Shown piece by piece: positions 19,313 to 29,019 of a DNA stretch of 64,000 nucleotides (position 1 is its first letter; every line of letters starts with the position of its first letter). Under the pieces are notes generated by a model. It saw nothing but the letters and a program-made list of their open reading frames with translations. It ran no database searches and had not been told where the DNA came from. Origin of the DNA: Achromobacter piechaudii NBRC 102461 (GTDB lineage Bacteria; Pseudomonadota; Gammaproteobacteria; Burkholderiales; Burkholderiaceae_B). The stretch is from positions 1,116,001 through 1,180,000 of the forward strand of contig NZ_BCTK01000005.1 of assembly GCF_001571245.1 (NCBI RefSeq). Direction: 5' to 3'. A program made the position numbers and the translations under genes.

Positions 19313-20428
19313 ATGACGCACGAACGCACTCCTCCCGCTCCCAAGGCGACTCGCCCCTTGCTCCCCTCCCGCTCGCTTGCCCGGCATCTGGTGATCCGGC
19401 TGATGCCGCCCATTCTGCTGCTTGTCCTGCTGGACCTGGCGGCAACGTGGGTGATCACGCACAAGATCGACATGTCGCTGTGGATGCTGGAAGACTTCTT
19501 CTGGCTGATGGTGGTGGGGCAGGTGGCGCTGATCGCGCTGTTTACCTGGGTGGTTGTGCAGGGCGTGCGATCCGGGCTGCGGTCCGTCAATCATCTGTCC
19601 GAGGAAATCCGGCAACGCTCCATCGATGACATGCAGCCGCTGGAAGTGGCGGGCGTGCCGGTCGAAATCGAACCGCTGGTCACGCACACCAACGACCTGC
19701 TGCTGCGCCTGGACGCCTCGCTGGCCGCGCAGCGCCGCTTCATCGGCCATGCGGCGCACCAACTGCGCACCCCCTTGTCTGGCCTGCGGCTGGAATCTGA
19801 ATTGATGCTGGCTCGCCCGCTGCCCGACGACGTGCGGGCGCGCGCCGAGCGCATCAAGGCCGTGAGCGACCGGATGATCCGGCTGGGTCAGCAACTGCTG
19901 GTCCTGGCGCGCGCCGATCCCAACGCCCGGCCGCAGGACAGCTTCGTGCGCATCGACCTGTGCGAATGGGTCCGCGTGCATGGCGCTGAATGGTTTCCGC
20001 GCGTGCGCGAGGCGCGCTACGAACTGGATCTGGTTGCGCCCGATGCGCCCATCTGGATCGACGCTGATCCCTTGCTGCTGGCCGAACTGCTGGGCAACCT
20101 GATCGACAACGCCTTGCGCTACGGCAATGAAACCGGCCGCATCACGTTGATCGTGGGAGCCAATCCGCCGTCGTTGACGGTCGAGGACGATGGCCCCGGC
20201 ATTCCCCCTGAAGAGCGCGACCGCGTCTTCGAAGCCTTTTATCGATCACCCACCGCCACGGCGGGCGGCTCGGGGCTGGGCCTGGCGATTGTGCGCGAGA
20301 TCGCGCACGCGCACGGCGCCTGGTGGAAGTTGACCAGCCGCCCCGATTTCTCCGGAACCCGGCTTTCCGTCGTGTTCCCCGGCCCCCGCAAGGGGGCGCA
20401 ACTTACCCGTCAAGAACCCACATCATGA
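19313..20428 (+). CDS. Sensor histidine kinase with minimal periplasmic loop
   Basis: This 371-residue kinase has two membrane helices at about 29-48 and 62-83, leaving a periplasmic loop of only about 13 residues, then a HAMP-like linker. The phospho-His is H149 in HQLRTPL. The ATPase boxes are visible as NLIDNALRYG (N box), EDDGPGIPPEERDRVFEAFYR (split here as D/G1 and F boxes) and GGSGLGLAIV (G2). The short loop argues against periplasmic ligand binding as in TctE and suggests sensing within the membrane or via a partner. Its TGA overlaps the kup ATG (ATGA), so kinase and transporter are translationally coupled. Confidence 0.9.
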   Translation: MTHERTPPAPKATRPLLPSRSLARHLVIRLMPPILLLVLLDLAATWVITHKIDMSLWMLEDFFWLMVVGQVALIALFTWVVVQGVRSGLRSVNHLSEEIRQRSIDDMQPLEVAGVPVEIEPLVTHTNDLLLRLDASLAAQRRFIGHAAHQLRTPLSGLRLESELMLARPLPDDVRARAERIKAVSDRMIRLGQQLLVLARADPNARPQDSFVRIDLCEWVRVHGAEWFPRVREARYELDLVAPDAPIWIDADPLLLAELLGNLIDNALRYGNETGRITLIVGANPPSLTVEDDGPGIPPEERDRVFEAFYRSPTATAGGSGLGLAIVREIAHAHGAWWKLTSRPDFSGTRLSVVFPGPRKGAQLTRQEPTS

Positions 20429-22353
20429 GCCAAGCCACGGCTGGTGCCCCCCTTCCCACCGGCCCCCATGCGGGCGGCGTGCATGCGCCGTCCTCGCGCG
20501 CCGCGCTTATCCTGGGCGCGCTGGGCGTGGTGTACGGCGACATCGGCACCAGCCCGCTGTACACGTTGCGCGCCTGCCTGACCGGCCTCAGCGTGCACAC
20601 CGACCTGGAACCCGCGCATCTGTTGGGCGTGCTGTCCATCCTGTTCTGGATGCTGATGGTGGTGGTGTCATTGAAGTACGTGACGCTGGTGCTGCGCGCC
20701 GACAACCGGGGCGAGGGCGGCACGCTTGCGCTGCTGGAGCTGGCGGTGCGTAACCGCGATGGCAAGATGCGCTGGGTGCTCATCGTGCTGGGCATCTTCG
20801 GCGCGGCGCTGTTCTATGGCGACAGCATGATCACGCCTGCTATTTCGGTGTTGTCCGCGCTCGAAGGCATCGGCATCGTTTCCCATACCCTGGACGCCTG
20901 GGTGGTGCCAATTGCGCTGGTGGTGCTGGTGGCGCTGTTCGCCATCCAGTCGCACGGCACGGGCCTGATGGGCAAGCTGTTCGGGCCGGTGATGCTGGTC
21001 TGGTTCGGCACGCTGGCGGCGCTGGGCGGCTGGCAGATCTGGCAGACGCCCGAAGTGCTGGCGGCCTTGAATCCCATGTGGGGCCTGCGCTTCGTCGTCG
21101 AATTCCCCTTGATCAGTTTCGTGCTGCTGGGCGCCGTCGTGCTGGCCTTGACCGGCGCCGAGGCGCTGTATGCCGACATGGGCCACTTTGGCCGCCCCGC
21201 GATCCGCAGCGCCTGGTTCAGCATGGTGCTGCCCGCCTTGACGCTGTGCTACTTCGGCCAGGGCGCGCTGCTGTTGCGCGATCCCGAGGCCATACGCAAT
21301 CCGTTCTTCCTGATGGCGCCCGACTGGGGCCTGGTGCCGCTGGTGGCGCTGGCTACCATCGCAACCATCGTGGCCTCGCAAGCCGTGATCTCGGGCGCGT
21401 ATTCCGTCACGCGTCAGGCGGTGCAACTGGGCTTCTGGCCGCGCATGCAGATCCTGCACACCTCGGCGGTGGAGAAGGGCCAGATCTATCTGCCGCAGGT
21501 CAACGCGCTGCTGTTGTGCGCGGTGTTGGTGCTGGTGCTGCTGTTCCGCAATTCCGACAACCTGGCCGCCGCCTACGGCTTTGCCGTGACGGGCACCATG
21601 CTGACCACGTCCGTGCTGGCGTTCGCCGTGCTGCCGCGCGGCTCCACGGGCGTCAAGCGCATGCTGTGGTTTGGCGTGCTGGGCTTTTTGCTGCTGTTCG
21701 ATGTGCTGCTGTTTTCGGCCAACGTGTTCAAGATCCACGAGGGTGGCTGGTTGCCGCTGCTGGTGGCCATCGTGGTGTTCACGCTGATGATGACCTGGCG
21801 CCGGGGCCGCCGGCTGCTGTCGGACATGCAGCAGCGCGATCGCCAGCCGCTCAAGGAATTCATGGAGCAGCTGGAAGAGTATCCGCCGTCGCGCGTGCCC
21901 GGCACCGCGATCTTCATGACGATGAATTCCGGCAACGTGCCGCCCGCGCTGCTGCATAACCTGAAGCACAACAAGGTGCTGCACGACCACGTGCTGTTCC
22001 TGACCATCCGGGTGGCCGACGTGCCCTATGTTTCGCCCGAAGAGCGTTTCGACGTGAACAAGCTGTCTGCGTCCAGTTGGACGGCGACGGTCAACTACGG
22101 CTTCAAGGAAGACCCGGACGTGCCCGAGGCGCTGCGGCTGGTGGCCGAGGCGTATCCCGAGCTGGACCTGGAGCCGATGCGCACGTCTTATTTCCTGTCG
22201 CGCCAAACCGTGGTGGCCGCGCGCAAGCCGGCGTTGTGGCGTTGGCGCCGGGCCGTGTTTTCGTTCATGGCGCGCAATTCCACGCGCAGCACCAAGTTCT
22301 TCAAGATTCCCGCCAACCGTGTGGTGGAAATGGGTATGCAGGTCGAGCTTTAA
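20425..22353 (+). CDS. kup: Kup low-affinity potassium uptake transporter
   Basis: This 642-residue inner-membrane K+/H+ symporter (E. coli 622) has the diagnostic GVVYGDIGTSPLY motif near residue 40, about 12 hydrophobic helices to about residue 460, and a soluble C-terminal domain of about 170 residues. The GALGVVYG start, LSALEGI and TGAEALYADMGHFG segments are all intact. The start ATG overlaps the kinase stop. A bidirectional terminator follows. Confidence 0.96.
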   Translation: MSQATAGAPLPTGPHAGGVHAPSSRAALILGALGVVYGDIGTSPLYTLRACLTGLSVHTDLEPAHLLGVLSILFWMLMVVVSLKYVTLVLRADNRGEGGTLALLELAVRNRDGKMRWVLIVLGIFGAALFYGDSMITPAISVLSALEGIGIVSHTLDAWVVPIALVVLVALFAIQSHGTGLMGKLFGPVMLVWFGTLAALGGWQIWQTPEVLAALNPMWGLRFVVEFPLISFVLLGAVVLALTGAEALYADMGHFGRPAIRSAWFSMVLPALTLCYFGQGALLLRDPEAIRNPFFLMAPDWGLVPLVALATIATIVASQAVISGAYSVTRQAVQLGFWPRMQILHTSAVEKGQIYLPQVNALLLCAVLVLVLLFRNSDNLAAAYGFAVTGTMLTTSVLAFAVLPRGSTGVKRMLWFGVLGFLLLFDVLLFSANVFKIHEGGWLPLLVAIVVFTLMMTWRRGRRLLSDMQQRDRQPLKEFMEQLEEYPPSRVPGTAIFMTMNSGNVPPALLHNLKHNKVLHDHVLFLTIRVADVPYVSPEERFDVNKLSASSWTATVNYGFKEDPDVPEALRLVAEAYPELDLEPMRTSYFLSRQTVVAARKPALWRWRRAVFSFMARNSTRSTKFFKIPANRVVEMGMQVEL

Positions 22354-22401
22354 AACTGCCTTGCCTGCCTTGTGTCCTGGTCGCCCTGCGCGGCCGGGGC
22401 G

Positions 22402-22437
22402 AAAAAAAACCCCTCGGTGTAAGCCGAGGGGTTTTTT
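22402..22437. terminator. Bidirectional terminator between kup and argG
   Basis: The stem CCCCTCGG (22410-22417) / CCGAGGGG (22424-22431) has eight A before it and six T after it, so it can end both the plus-strand kup and the minus-strand argG transcripts. Confidence 0.93.
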
Positions 22438-22453
22438 CATAGGCCTTGAAGCA

Positions 22454-23863
<1,410 letters not shown>

Positions 23864-23940
23864 TTAACTCTTTTGCCCCGGGGGGCCAGCTACGGGTCGC
23901 CGCAACCCGCAACCCGCAACCCGCAGCCCGCCAGTGGGCA

Positions 23941-24849
23941 TCAGCCGGCCGGCGCGAACAGTTCGGAAAGTTTCAGTTGCCGGATCAGCTGCGCGGTGGC
24001 ACTCGCCAGGCGCGTTGCCGGCCGGTGGCGGGCGCTGGCGAGCACCAGGTTGTTGGTGATCCGGGGCGATTCGATGTCGCAAAGCGACAGCGCGTGCTCG
24101 GCGGCAGGGCCGCGCGCGGCCGAGCGCGGCAGGATGGCGTAGGCGTCGCCTTGCGCGGCAAGTTCCACAATGGTCTGTACCGCGTCGACCTCGGCCGCCA
24201 CCTTCAGCCGCACGCCTTGCGCGCGGCACACGCTTTCAACCAGGGTCCGGATCGCATTGGGCAGGCTGGGCAGCACCAGCGGATAACCGCCCAATTGCGC
24301 GACCGTCACCCGGGCAGGCAGCGGCGGCTGATGATCCGCCGCCGCAGCCAGCACCAGGTCTTCGCGGAACAGCGATTCATACGCAAGCTGGGGCGAGGGC
24401 GCGGGGTCGTAAAGCAGGGCCAGGTCCACGCGGCCGGCCAGCAACCATTCGCGCACCTGCGCACTCAAGCCCTCGGCGACCGCGATGGACGCATCGGGAA
24501 AGCCCCGTCGAAACGCCTGCACGAGCGGAGGCGTCAACACGCGCGCGATGCGTGGCGGCAAGCCGACCACCACCTTGCCGGTGGGCGTGGCGCGCAAGGT
24601 CTGCAAATCTTCCTTGGCGCGTTCGGCCAGCGTCAGCAGCGCGCGCGCGTGTTCCAGGAAGCGCAGGCCGGCTTCGGTGGGCTCCGCGCCCCGGCCGTTG
24701 CGATACAGCAGGTGCTGGCCCAGCTCCAGTTCCAGCAGGCGCACTTGCCGGCTCAAGGTGGGCTGCGCCACGTCGAGGATCTGGGCGGCGCCCGAAAAGC
24801 TGCGCCGCTCCGCTACGCAGACGAAGTACTCGATCTGCTTGAGGTCCAT
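23941..24849 (-). CDS. LysR-type transcriptional regulator
   Basis: This 302-residue regulator has an N-terminal winged helix-turn-helix (about 1-60; FVCVAERRSFSGAAQILDVA then QPTLSRQVRLLE) and a LysR substrate domain (about 90-295). It is divergent from the TIM-barrel hydrolase gene, the classic LysR arrangement, and a perfect inverted repeat lies in the 69-base gap. It most likely activates the downstream cassette in response to that pathway's substrate or an intermediate and represses itself. The inducer is unknown. Confidence 0.93.
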   Translation of the reverse strand: MDLKQIEYFVCVAERRSFSGAAQILDVAQPTLSRQVRLLELELGQHLLYRNGRGAEPTEAGLRFLEHARALLTLAERAKEDLQTLRATPTGKVVVGLPPRIARVLTPPLVQAFRRGFPDASIAVAEGLSAQVREWLLAGRVDLALLYDPAPSPQLAYESLFREDLVLAAAADHQPPLPARVTVAQLGGYPLVLPSLPNAIRTLVESVCRAQGVRLKVAAEVDAVQTIVELAAQGDAYAILPRSAARGPAAEHALSLCDIESPRITNNLVLASARHRPATRLASATAQLIRQLKLSELFAPAG

Positions 24850-24850
24850 G

Positions 24851-24887
24851 AGATATACGCTTTTTCAATATCTGAAATCAAAGATAT
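24851..24887. promoter_or_regulatory. Probable LysR operator in the divergent gap
   Basis: ATATCT (24868-24873) and AGATAT (24882-24887) form a perfect inverted repeat with an 8-base spacer. It contains a T-N11-A pattern typical of LysR sites. A further AGATAT copy is at 24851-24856, next to the regulator's start codon, in a position suiting autorepression. Confidence 0.7.
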
Positions 24888-24918
24888 AGCATTGTTAGTC
24901 GCCTCGCAATCCGCGACG

Positions 24919-25812
24919 ATGTCGTTTTTCCAGCAGGAACCGACTGTGCCCGATTGCCGCCCGCCACTTGCGTCTCCGTCCCGTCCTCGCCATGCCTTGC
25001 CGCCGGGCGCTTGCGACGCGCATTGCCATGTCTTCGGGCCGGGCGACGTCTTCCCCTATGCCGAGGGCCGGTCCTACACGCCGCCCGACGCGCCCTATGC
25101 CGCCATGGCCGCGCTGCACGCGCACCTCGGCATCGAGCGCGCGGTGGTGGTGCAGGCCAATTGCCATGGTTCGGACCACAGCGCGCTGCTGGATGCGCTG
25201 GCGCAAAGCGGCGGCCGCTATCGCGGCGTGGCGCTGCTGGGAGCCGACGCCACGGCGGCCAGCGTGCGGCGACTGCATGATGGCGGCGTGCGCGCTGCGC
25301 GCTTCAACTTCGTGCCGCACCTGGGCGGAGCGCCGGACCCGGCCGTGTTCGACCACGTCGTCGCGCTCATCGCACCGCTGGGCTGGCATCTTTGCCTGCA
25401 TGTGGACGGCGCGATGCTGCCCGAGCTGCTGCCGCGCCTCTTGGCCTTGCCGGTGCCTTTCGTGGTCGACCACATGGGCCGGCTGAAGGCGGCGGATGGC
25501 CTGGATTCGCCCGCGATGCGCGCGTTGCTGACGCTGGCCGATGTGCCGCAGGCGTGGGTCAAGGTGTCCGGCATCGACCGCATCGCATCCGGCAAGCGTC
25601 CCTTTGCCGAAGGCATTCCCTTTGTCCAGGCGTTGGTGAACGCCATGCCCGAGCGCTGCCTGTGGGGCACGGACTGGCCGCATCCCAATGTTGCCGGCGA
25701 CATGCCCGATGATGGCGAGCTCGTGGACACATTCTTCCAGGCCTGCCCGGATGCCGCGCAGCGCCAACTGGTATTGGTGGACAACCCGGCCAGGCTGTAC
25801 GGATTCAACTGA
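24919..25812 (+). CDS. Metal-dependent TIM-barrel hydrolase (2-pyrone-4,6-dicarboxylate lactonase-like)
   Basis: This protein of about 297 residues belongs to the amidohydrolase-2 (COG3618-like) group that includes the LigI lactonase. Metal and active-site motifs seen are the HxH in CDAHCHVFGP, HVDG, VDHMGR and WGTDWPHPN, the last with the catalytic Asp. Such enzymes hydrolyse lactones or cyclic carboxylates in the cytoplasm. It is the first gene of the LysR-controlled set, followed by a Bug binding protein. The start is the ATG at 24919; a GTG about 30 bases later is possible. The substrate is unknown. Confidence 0.85.
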   Translation: MSFFQQEPTVPDCRPPLASPSRPRHALPPGACDAHCHVFGPGDVFPYAEGRSYTPPDAPYAAMAALHAHLGIERAVVVQANCHGSDHSALLDALAQSGGRYRGVALLGADATAASVRRLHDGGVRAARFNFVPHLGGAPDPAVFDHVVALIAPLGWHLCLHVDGAMLPELLPRLLALPVPFVVDHMGRLKAADGLDSPAMRALLTLADVPQAWVKVSGIDRIASGKRPFAEGIPFVQALVNAMPERCLWGTDWPHPNVAGDMPDDGELVDTFFQACPDAAQRQLVLVDNPARLYGFN

Positions 25813-25878
25813 CCCTCCGCAAGCCGAGGCCGTGATGCCGGCGGCTGCAAAAAAACATCGATTCAACGAGGAGACATC

Positions 25879-26832
25879 ATGTTCAAGAAATTGCTTTCGG
25901 CCACCGTGCTGAGTCTGTCCGCGGTAGGCGCGGCCCAAGCTGACGGCCCGGTCCGCCTGATCATTGCATTCCCGCCCGGCGGGCCGGTGGATCTGGTCGG
26001 CCGGGTGCTGGCCGAACAACTGGGTAAAGAGCTCAAGCAGAACGTCATCGTCGAAAACAAGGCCGGCGCCAACGGCAACATCGCTGCGGCCTACGTCGCC
26101 AAGGCGCCGGGCGATGGCTCGGTGCTGTTTCTGACCAGCGTGGGCGCGGTGGCGATCAGCCCGGCGCTGTACAAAGACCTGCCCTACGACCCGGTGCGCG
26201 ACTTTGCGCCAGTGTCCAGGGTGGTGAACAACGCGACGGTCTTCGTCGTGAATCCGGCCAACCCGGCGACCGACGCGGCGGACTTCGTCAAAAAGTCGCA
26301 GGCGGCGTCGCAGTCGGTGGCGATCGGTTCATCGGGCATCGGCAGCATTCCGCACCTGACGATGGAAATGTTCGCCGACGCCAGCAAGGCAAAGGTGCTG
26401 CACGTGCCGTACAAGGGTGCCGCGCCCGTCATCAACGACGTGATGGGCAATCAGGTGGCGGGCTTCTTCGGCGACGTGCCGGGACTGATCGGCCATATCC
26501 AGGGCGGCAAGCTCAAGCCGCTGGGTATTGCCGCACCGACGCGCCACCCGCTGCTGCCCGACGTGAAGACGCTGGCGGAACAAGGCATTGCGGGTGTCGA
26601 GTCGAACAACTGGTACGGCATCGTGGCGCCGTCGTCCACGCCGGCCGCAACGGTCGACAAATTGAATCAGGCCGTGCGGGCGGCGCTGGGCAACGAAGCG
26701 GTACGCGCCAAGCTTGAGAAGTTCGGCGCAGAGGCCGCCCCAAGCTCGCCGCAGGAATTGGCCGCGCTGATCGCGTCCGATCGCGACAAGTGGACCGCGC
26801 TGATCCAGCGCAAGAACATCCGTCCGGAGTAA
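25879..26832 (+). CDS. Bug family (TctC-like) periplasmic substrate-binding protein
   Basis: This 317-residue exported protein begins with a signal peptide (about residues 1-21, KKLLSATVLSLSAVGAAQA). It carries the Bug hallmarks RLIIAFPPGGPVDLVGR and VENKAGANGNIAA and the typical closing segment about RDKWTALI. Bug proteins bind carboxylates, nicotinate or amino acids for TctAB transporters or for signalling; no TctAB genes are in this window. AACGAGGAG lies just before the start. Its ligand is presumably the compound processed by the neighbouring hydrolases. Confidence 0.93.
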   Translation: MFKKLLSATVLSLSAVGAAQADGPVRLIIAFPPGGPVDLVGRVLAEQLGKELKQNVIVENKAGANGNIAAAYVAKAPGDGSVLFLTSVGAVAISPALYKDLPYDPVRDFAPVSRVVNNATVFVVNPANPATDAADFVKKSQAASQSVAIGSSGIGSIPHLTMEMFADASKAKVLHVPYKGAAPVINDVMGNQVAGFFGDVPGLIGHIQGGKLKPLGIAAPTRHPLLPDVKTLAEQGIAGVESNNWYGIVAPSSTPAATVDKLNQAVRAALGNEAVRAKLEKFGAEAAPSSPQELAALIASDRDKWTALIQRKNIRPE

Positions 26833-26834
26833 GC

Positions 26835-27365
26835 ATGAGCGCCAGCCGAGTCACGCCCGTCGTACCGGGCACGCGCCAGGAACTGGCCCCGCTCGAAGCG
26901 CGCATCAGCGCCGCGCGCGGCCGCATTTCGCCGCTCTATCAGGTGTTGTTGAACAGCCCCGCCGTGGTGGATGGCTGGGAAGCAATGCTGACCGCGATCC
27001 GCCAGAAGACGTCCTTGTCGCCGCGTTTGCGCGAACTCATCATCCTGCGCGTGGCGACCCTGAACAACGCCCCTTATGAATTCGACGCGCACGTGCCGCA
27101 TGCCTTGGCGGGCGGCATGCCGCAGGCAGTGATCGATGCCTTGCGCGCCAACCCGGCGCCCCAGGAAGTGCAGGGTCTGGCTCCCGGCGAGGCCGAGGTG
27201 CTGGCGCTGACCGACGCCATGACGCGCGACATCGAGGTGCCCGACGCGGTGTTCGCACCCGTGCGCGCTCGCTACGATGACACGCAACTGGTCGAGTTGG
27301 CCGCGACGGTGGGCGCCTACAACATGGTGTCGCGCTTCCTCGTGGCGTTACGCGTCGGCCATTGA
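26835..27365 (+). CDS. Carboxymuconolactone decarboxylase (CMD/AhpD-like) family protein
   Basis: This all-helical protein of about 176 residues has the CMD-like core LSPRLRELIILRVATLNNAPYEFDAHVPHAL. The E-x-x-x-H of YEFDAH is present, but the CxxC of peroxidase-type AhpD proteins is absent, so it is closer to the gamma-carboxymuconolactone decarboxylase side. It starts two bases after the Bug gene's stop and is followed by a GGAGA-preceded gene, so it is clearly in the same operon. A ring-opening or decarboxylation step is inferred. Confidence 0.85.
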   Translation: MSASRVTPVVPGTRQELAPLEARISAARGRISPLYQVLLNSPAVVDGWEAMLTAIRQKTSLSPRLRELIILRVATLNNAPYEFDAHVPHALAGGMPQAVIDALRANPAPQEVQGLAPGEAEVLALTDAMTRDIEVPDAVFAPVRARYDDTQLVELAATVGAYNMVSRFLVALRVGH

Positions 27366-27377
27366 AAGGAGAAGACA

Positions 27378-27941
27378 GTGCAGGAAACGATATTGCTGGT
27401 GTCCTTGGGTGAACGCTTCGACCACGCGCGCGCGGCCGACATGGCGCAGCGCCTGACCGGCGGATTGGACGGCGTTGGCGTCAGCGCCTTCGCGGCGGTA
27501 GACGAAGCGGACACGTATGTGTACGTGCGAGGGGCTGCGCCCGCGCTGGCGGAAATCCAGGCGCGCTTGGCCGAGAGCTTTCCGGGCGCCCGGGCACGCG
27601 TGCTGCACCGGACGCTGGATCTGCCCGGCGCGTCGGCAGGGCAGGACGCCCCGTGGCACTACATCGTGGAAACCGATGTGCTGCCCGAAGCCGAGCAGGA
27701 TCTGAACGCCTGGTATGACCAGGAGCATCTGCCCGGGTTGGCCTCGGTGCCCGGCACGGTGCGAGCGATGCGCTACGAATGCCGCGACGAGTCGCCGCGA
27801 TACCTGGCTTGCTACGACCTGGCCACCCGCGAAACCTTCGGCAGTCCGCCGTGGCTTGCCGTGCGCGCCACCGACTGGAGCAGCCGCGTGCGCCCTTCGT
27901 TTCGCAACACCCGCCGCACGATGTTCCAGAAGATCCTTTAA
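27378..27941 (+). CDS. Uncharacterised protein, possible dimeric alpha/beta barrel
   Basis: I do not recognise this 187-residue protein firmly. It starts with GTG, with AAAGGAGA five to six bases upstream. It seems to hold two similar halves: an N-terminal segment (ETILLVSLGERFD) and a C-terminal one (about residues 95-180) with WYDQEHLPGLASVPGTVRA, a W-x3-H-L pattern like that of EthD/DUF4286 dimeric barrels. It lies inside the LysR cassette between the CMD protein and the alpha/beta hydrolase genes, so a role as an isomerase, monooxygenase-like or accessory protein of the same pathway is likely but unproven. Confidence 0.75.
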   Translation: MQETILLVSLGERFDHARAADMAQRLTGGLDGVGVSAFAAVDEADTYVYVRGAAPALAEIQARLAESFPGARARVLHRTLDLPGASAGQDAPWHYIVETDVLPEAEQDLNAWYDQEHLPGLASVPGTVRAMRYECRDESPRYLACYDLATRETFGSPPWLAVRATDWSSRVRPSFRNTRRTMFQKIL

Positions 27942-27971
27942 GGGCAGTCCGGCGCAGGCCGGCAAGGAGAC

Positions 27972-28832
27972 ATGATGATGAAGCAATGGCTGACCGGGCT
28001 GACCGGGCTGACGATGGCGTGCGCGGTGGTGGCGGCTACGCCGGCGCTGGCCGATGTGCCCAAGCGGGTCAACGTGCTGGTGGGCAATGGCGCGTCGATC
28101 GAAGTGCTGGAGCAGGGGCAGGGGCCCGCGCTGGTGTTGCTGCCGTCGCGCGGACGCGGCGCGCAGGACTTCGACGAGCTGGCCGCTCGCTTCGCAAAGG
28201 CCGGCTACCGCGTGCTGCGTCCGCAGCCGCGCGGCATCGGCGGCAGTACCGGGCCCATGTCCGGCATTACGCTGCATGACCTGGCCGATGACCAGGCCGC
28301 CGTGATACGCAACGTGGCGCGCGAGCCGGTCGTGATGGTCGGCCACGCGTTCGGCAATTGGGTGGCTCGCGCGACCGGCGTGGATCACCCGGAACTCGTG
28401 CGCGGCGTGGTGATCGTGGCGGCCGCGGCCAAGCAATATCCCAAGGGCCTGAGCGAACACGTGGACCGCAGCGCCGAACTGTCCTTGCCCGACGCCGAGC
28501 GCCTGGCCTCCATCCAGTACGCCTTCTTCGCGCCCGGCAACGACGCGCGCGTCTGGCTGAACGGCTGGTATCCGGACGTCAGTGAAAGCCAGCGTCTGGC
28601 GGGCAAGGCCACTCGCCAATCCGATTGGTGGTCGGGCGGCGCCAAGCCGCTGCTGGACTTGCAGGCCGAACTGGATCTGTTCAAGCCGCCGGCCACGCGC
28701 AACGAAATCCGCGACGAATTCGGCGAGCGCGTGTCCGTGGTGGTTATCGCCGGGGCGGGCCACGCGCTGGTGCCTGAAAAGCCGCAGGAAGTGGTGGACG
28801 CCATCACGCAGTGGGAACGCACGCTGCGCTGA
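27972..28832 (+). CDS. Exported alpha/beta hydrolase fold protein with Ala at the nucleophile site
   Basis: This 286-residue protein starts with a signal peptide (about 1-28, ending ATPALA) and has the alpha/beta hydrolase core: the oxyanion region LVLLPSRGRG, PQPRGIGGS, and a late VVIAGAGHALVPE with the catalytic His. At the nucleophile elbow, where G-x-S-x-G is expected, it reads GHAFG (residues 124-128), with Ala126 (GCG at 28347-28349) in place of Ser. It may therefore be a binding protein, use another mechanism, or be a pseudoenzyme. It closes the LysR cassette; three ATGs in a row make the start uncertain by up to two codons. Confidence 0.87.
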   Translation: MMMKQWLTGLTGLTMACAVVAATPALADVPKRVNVLVGNGASIEVLEQGQGPALVLLPSRGRGAQDFDELAARFAKAGYRVLRPQPRGIGGSTGPMSGITLHDLADDQAAVIRNVAREPVVMVGHAFGNWVARATGVDHPELVRGVVIVAAAAKQYPKGLSEHVDRSAELSLPDAERLASIQYAFFAPGNDARVWLNGWYPDVSESQRLAGKATRQSDWWSGGAKPLLDLQAELDLFKPPATRNEIRDEFGERVSVVVIAGAGHALVPEKPQEVVDAITQWERTLR

Positions 28833-28836
28833 AAGC

Positions 28837-28958
28837 TTGGGTTGATCGACTGCGTTGAACGCTTTGGTTGAATGCTCGGGCTGAACGATTGGGTTGAATG
28901 CCTGCCTGCGCTAAGCGCTTGGGCTGGACGCTGGCGCTGAACGCCCGGGTTGAACGCC
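28837..28958 (+). repeat. Imperfect tandem repeats, about nine units of 13-14 bp
   Basis: The gap after the alpha/beta hydrolase gene is built from about nine imperfect copies of TTGGGTTGAACGC, with variants such as GGTTGAATGC, GGGCTGAACGA and GCGCTGAACGC. There is no convincing gene in it, and the unit length drifts, which argues against coding. Confidence 0.8.
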
Positions 28959-28968
28959 ATCCAAACAA

Positions 28969-29010
28969 AAGGGCCTGGATATCAGCAGATATCCAGGCCC
29001 TTCTTTCTTT
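28969..29010. terminator. Bidirectional terminator between the LysR cassette and argF
   Basis: The perfect 13-bp stem GGGCCTGGATATC (28971-28983) / GATATCCAGGCCC (28988-29000) with an AGCA loop is followed by a T-rich tract and preceded by AAACAAAA, so it serves both the plus-strand cassette and the minus-strand argF. Confidence 0.9.
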
Positions 29011-29019
29011 ACCGCAGGC

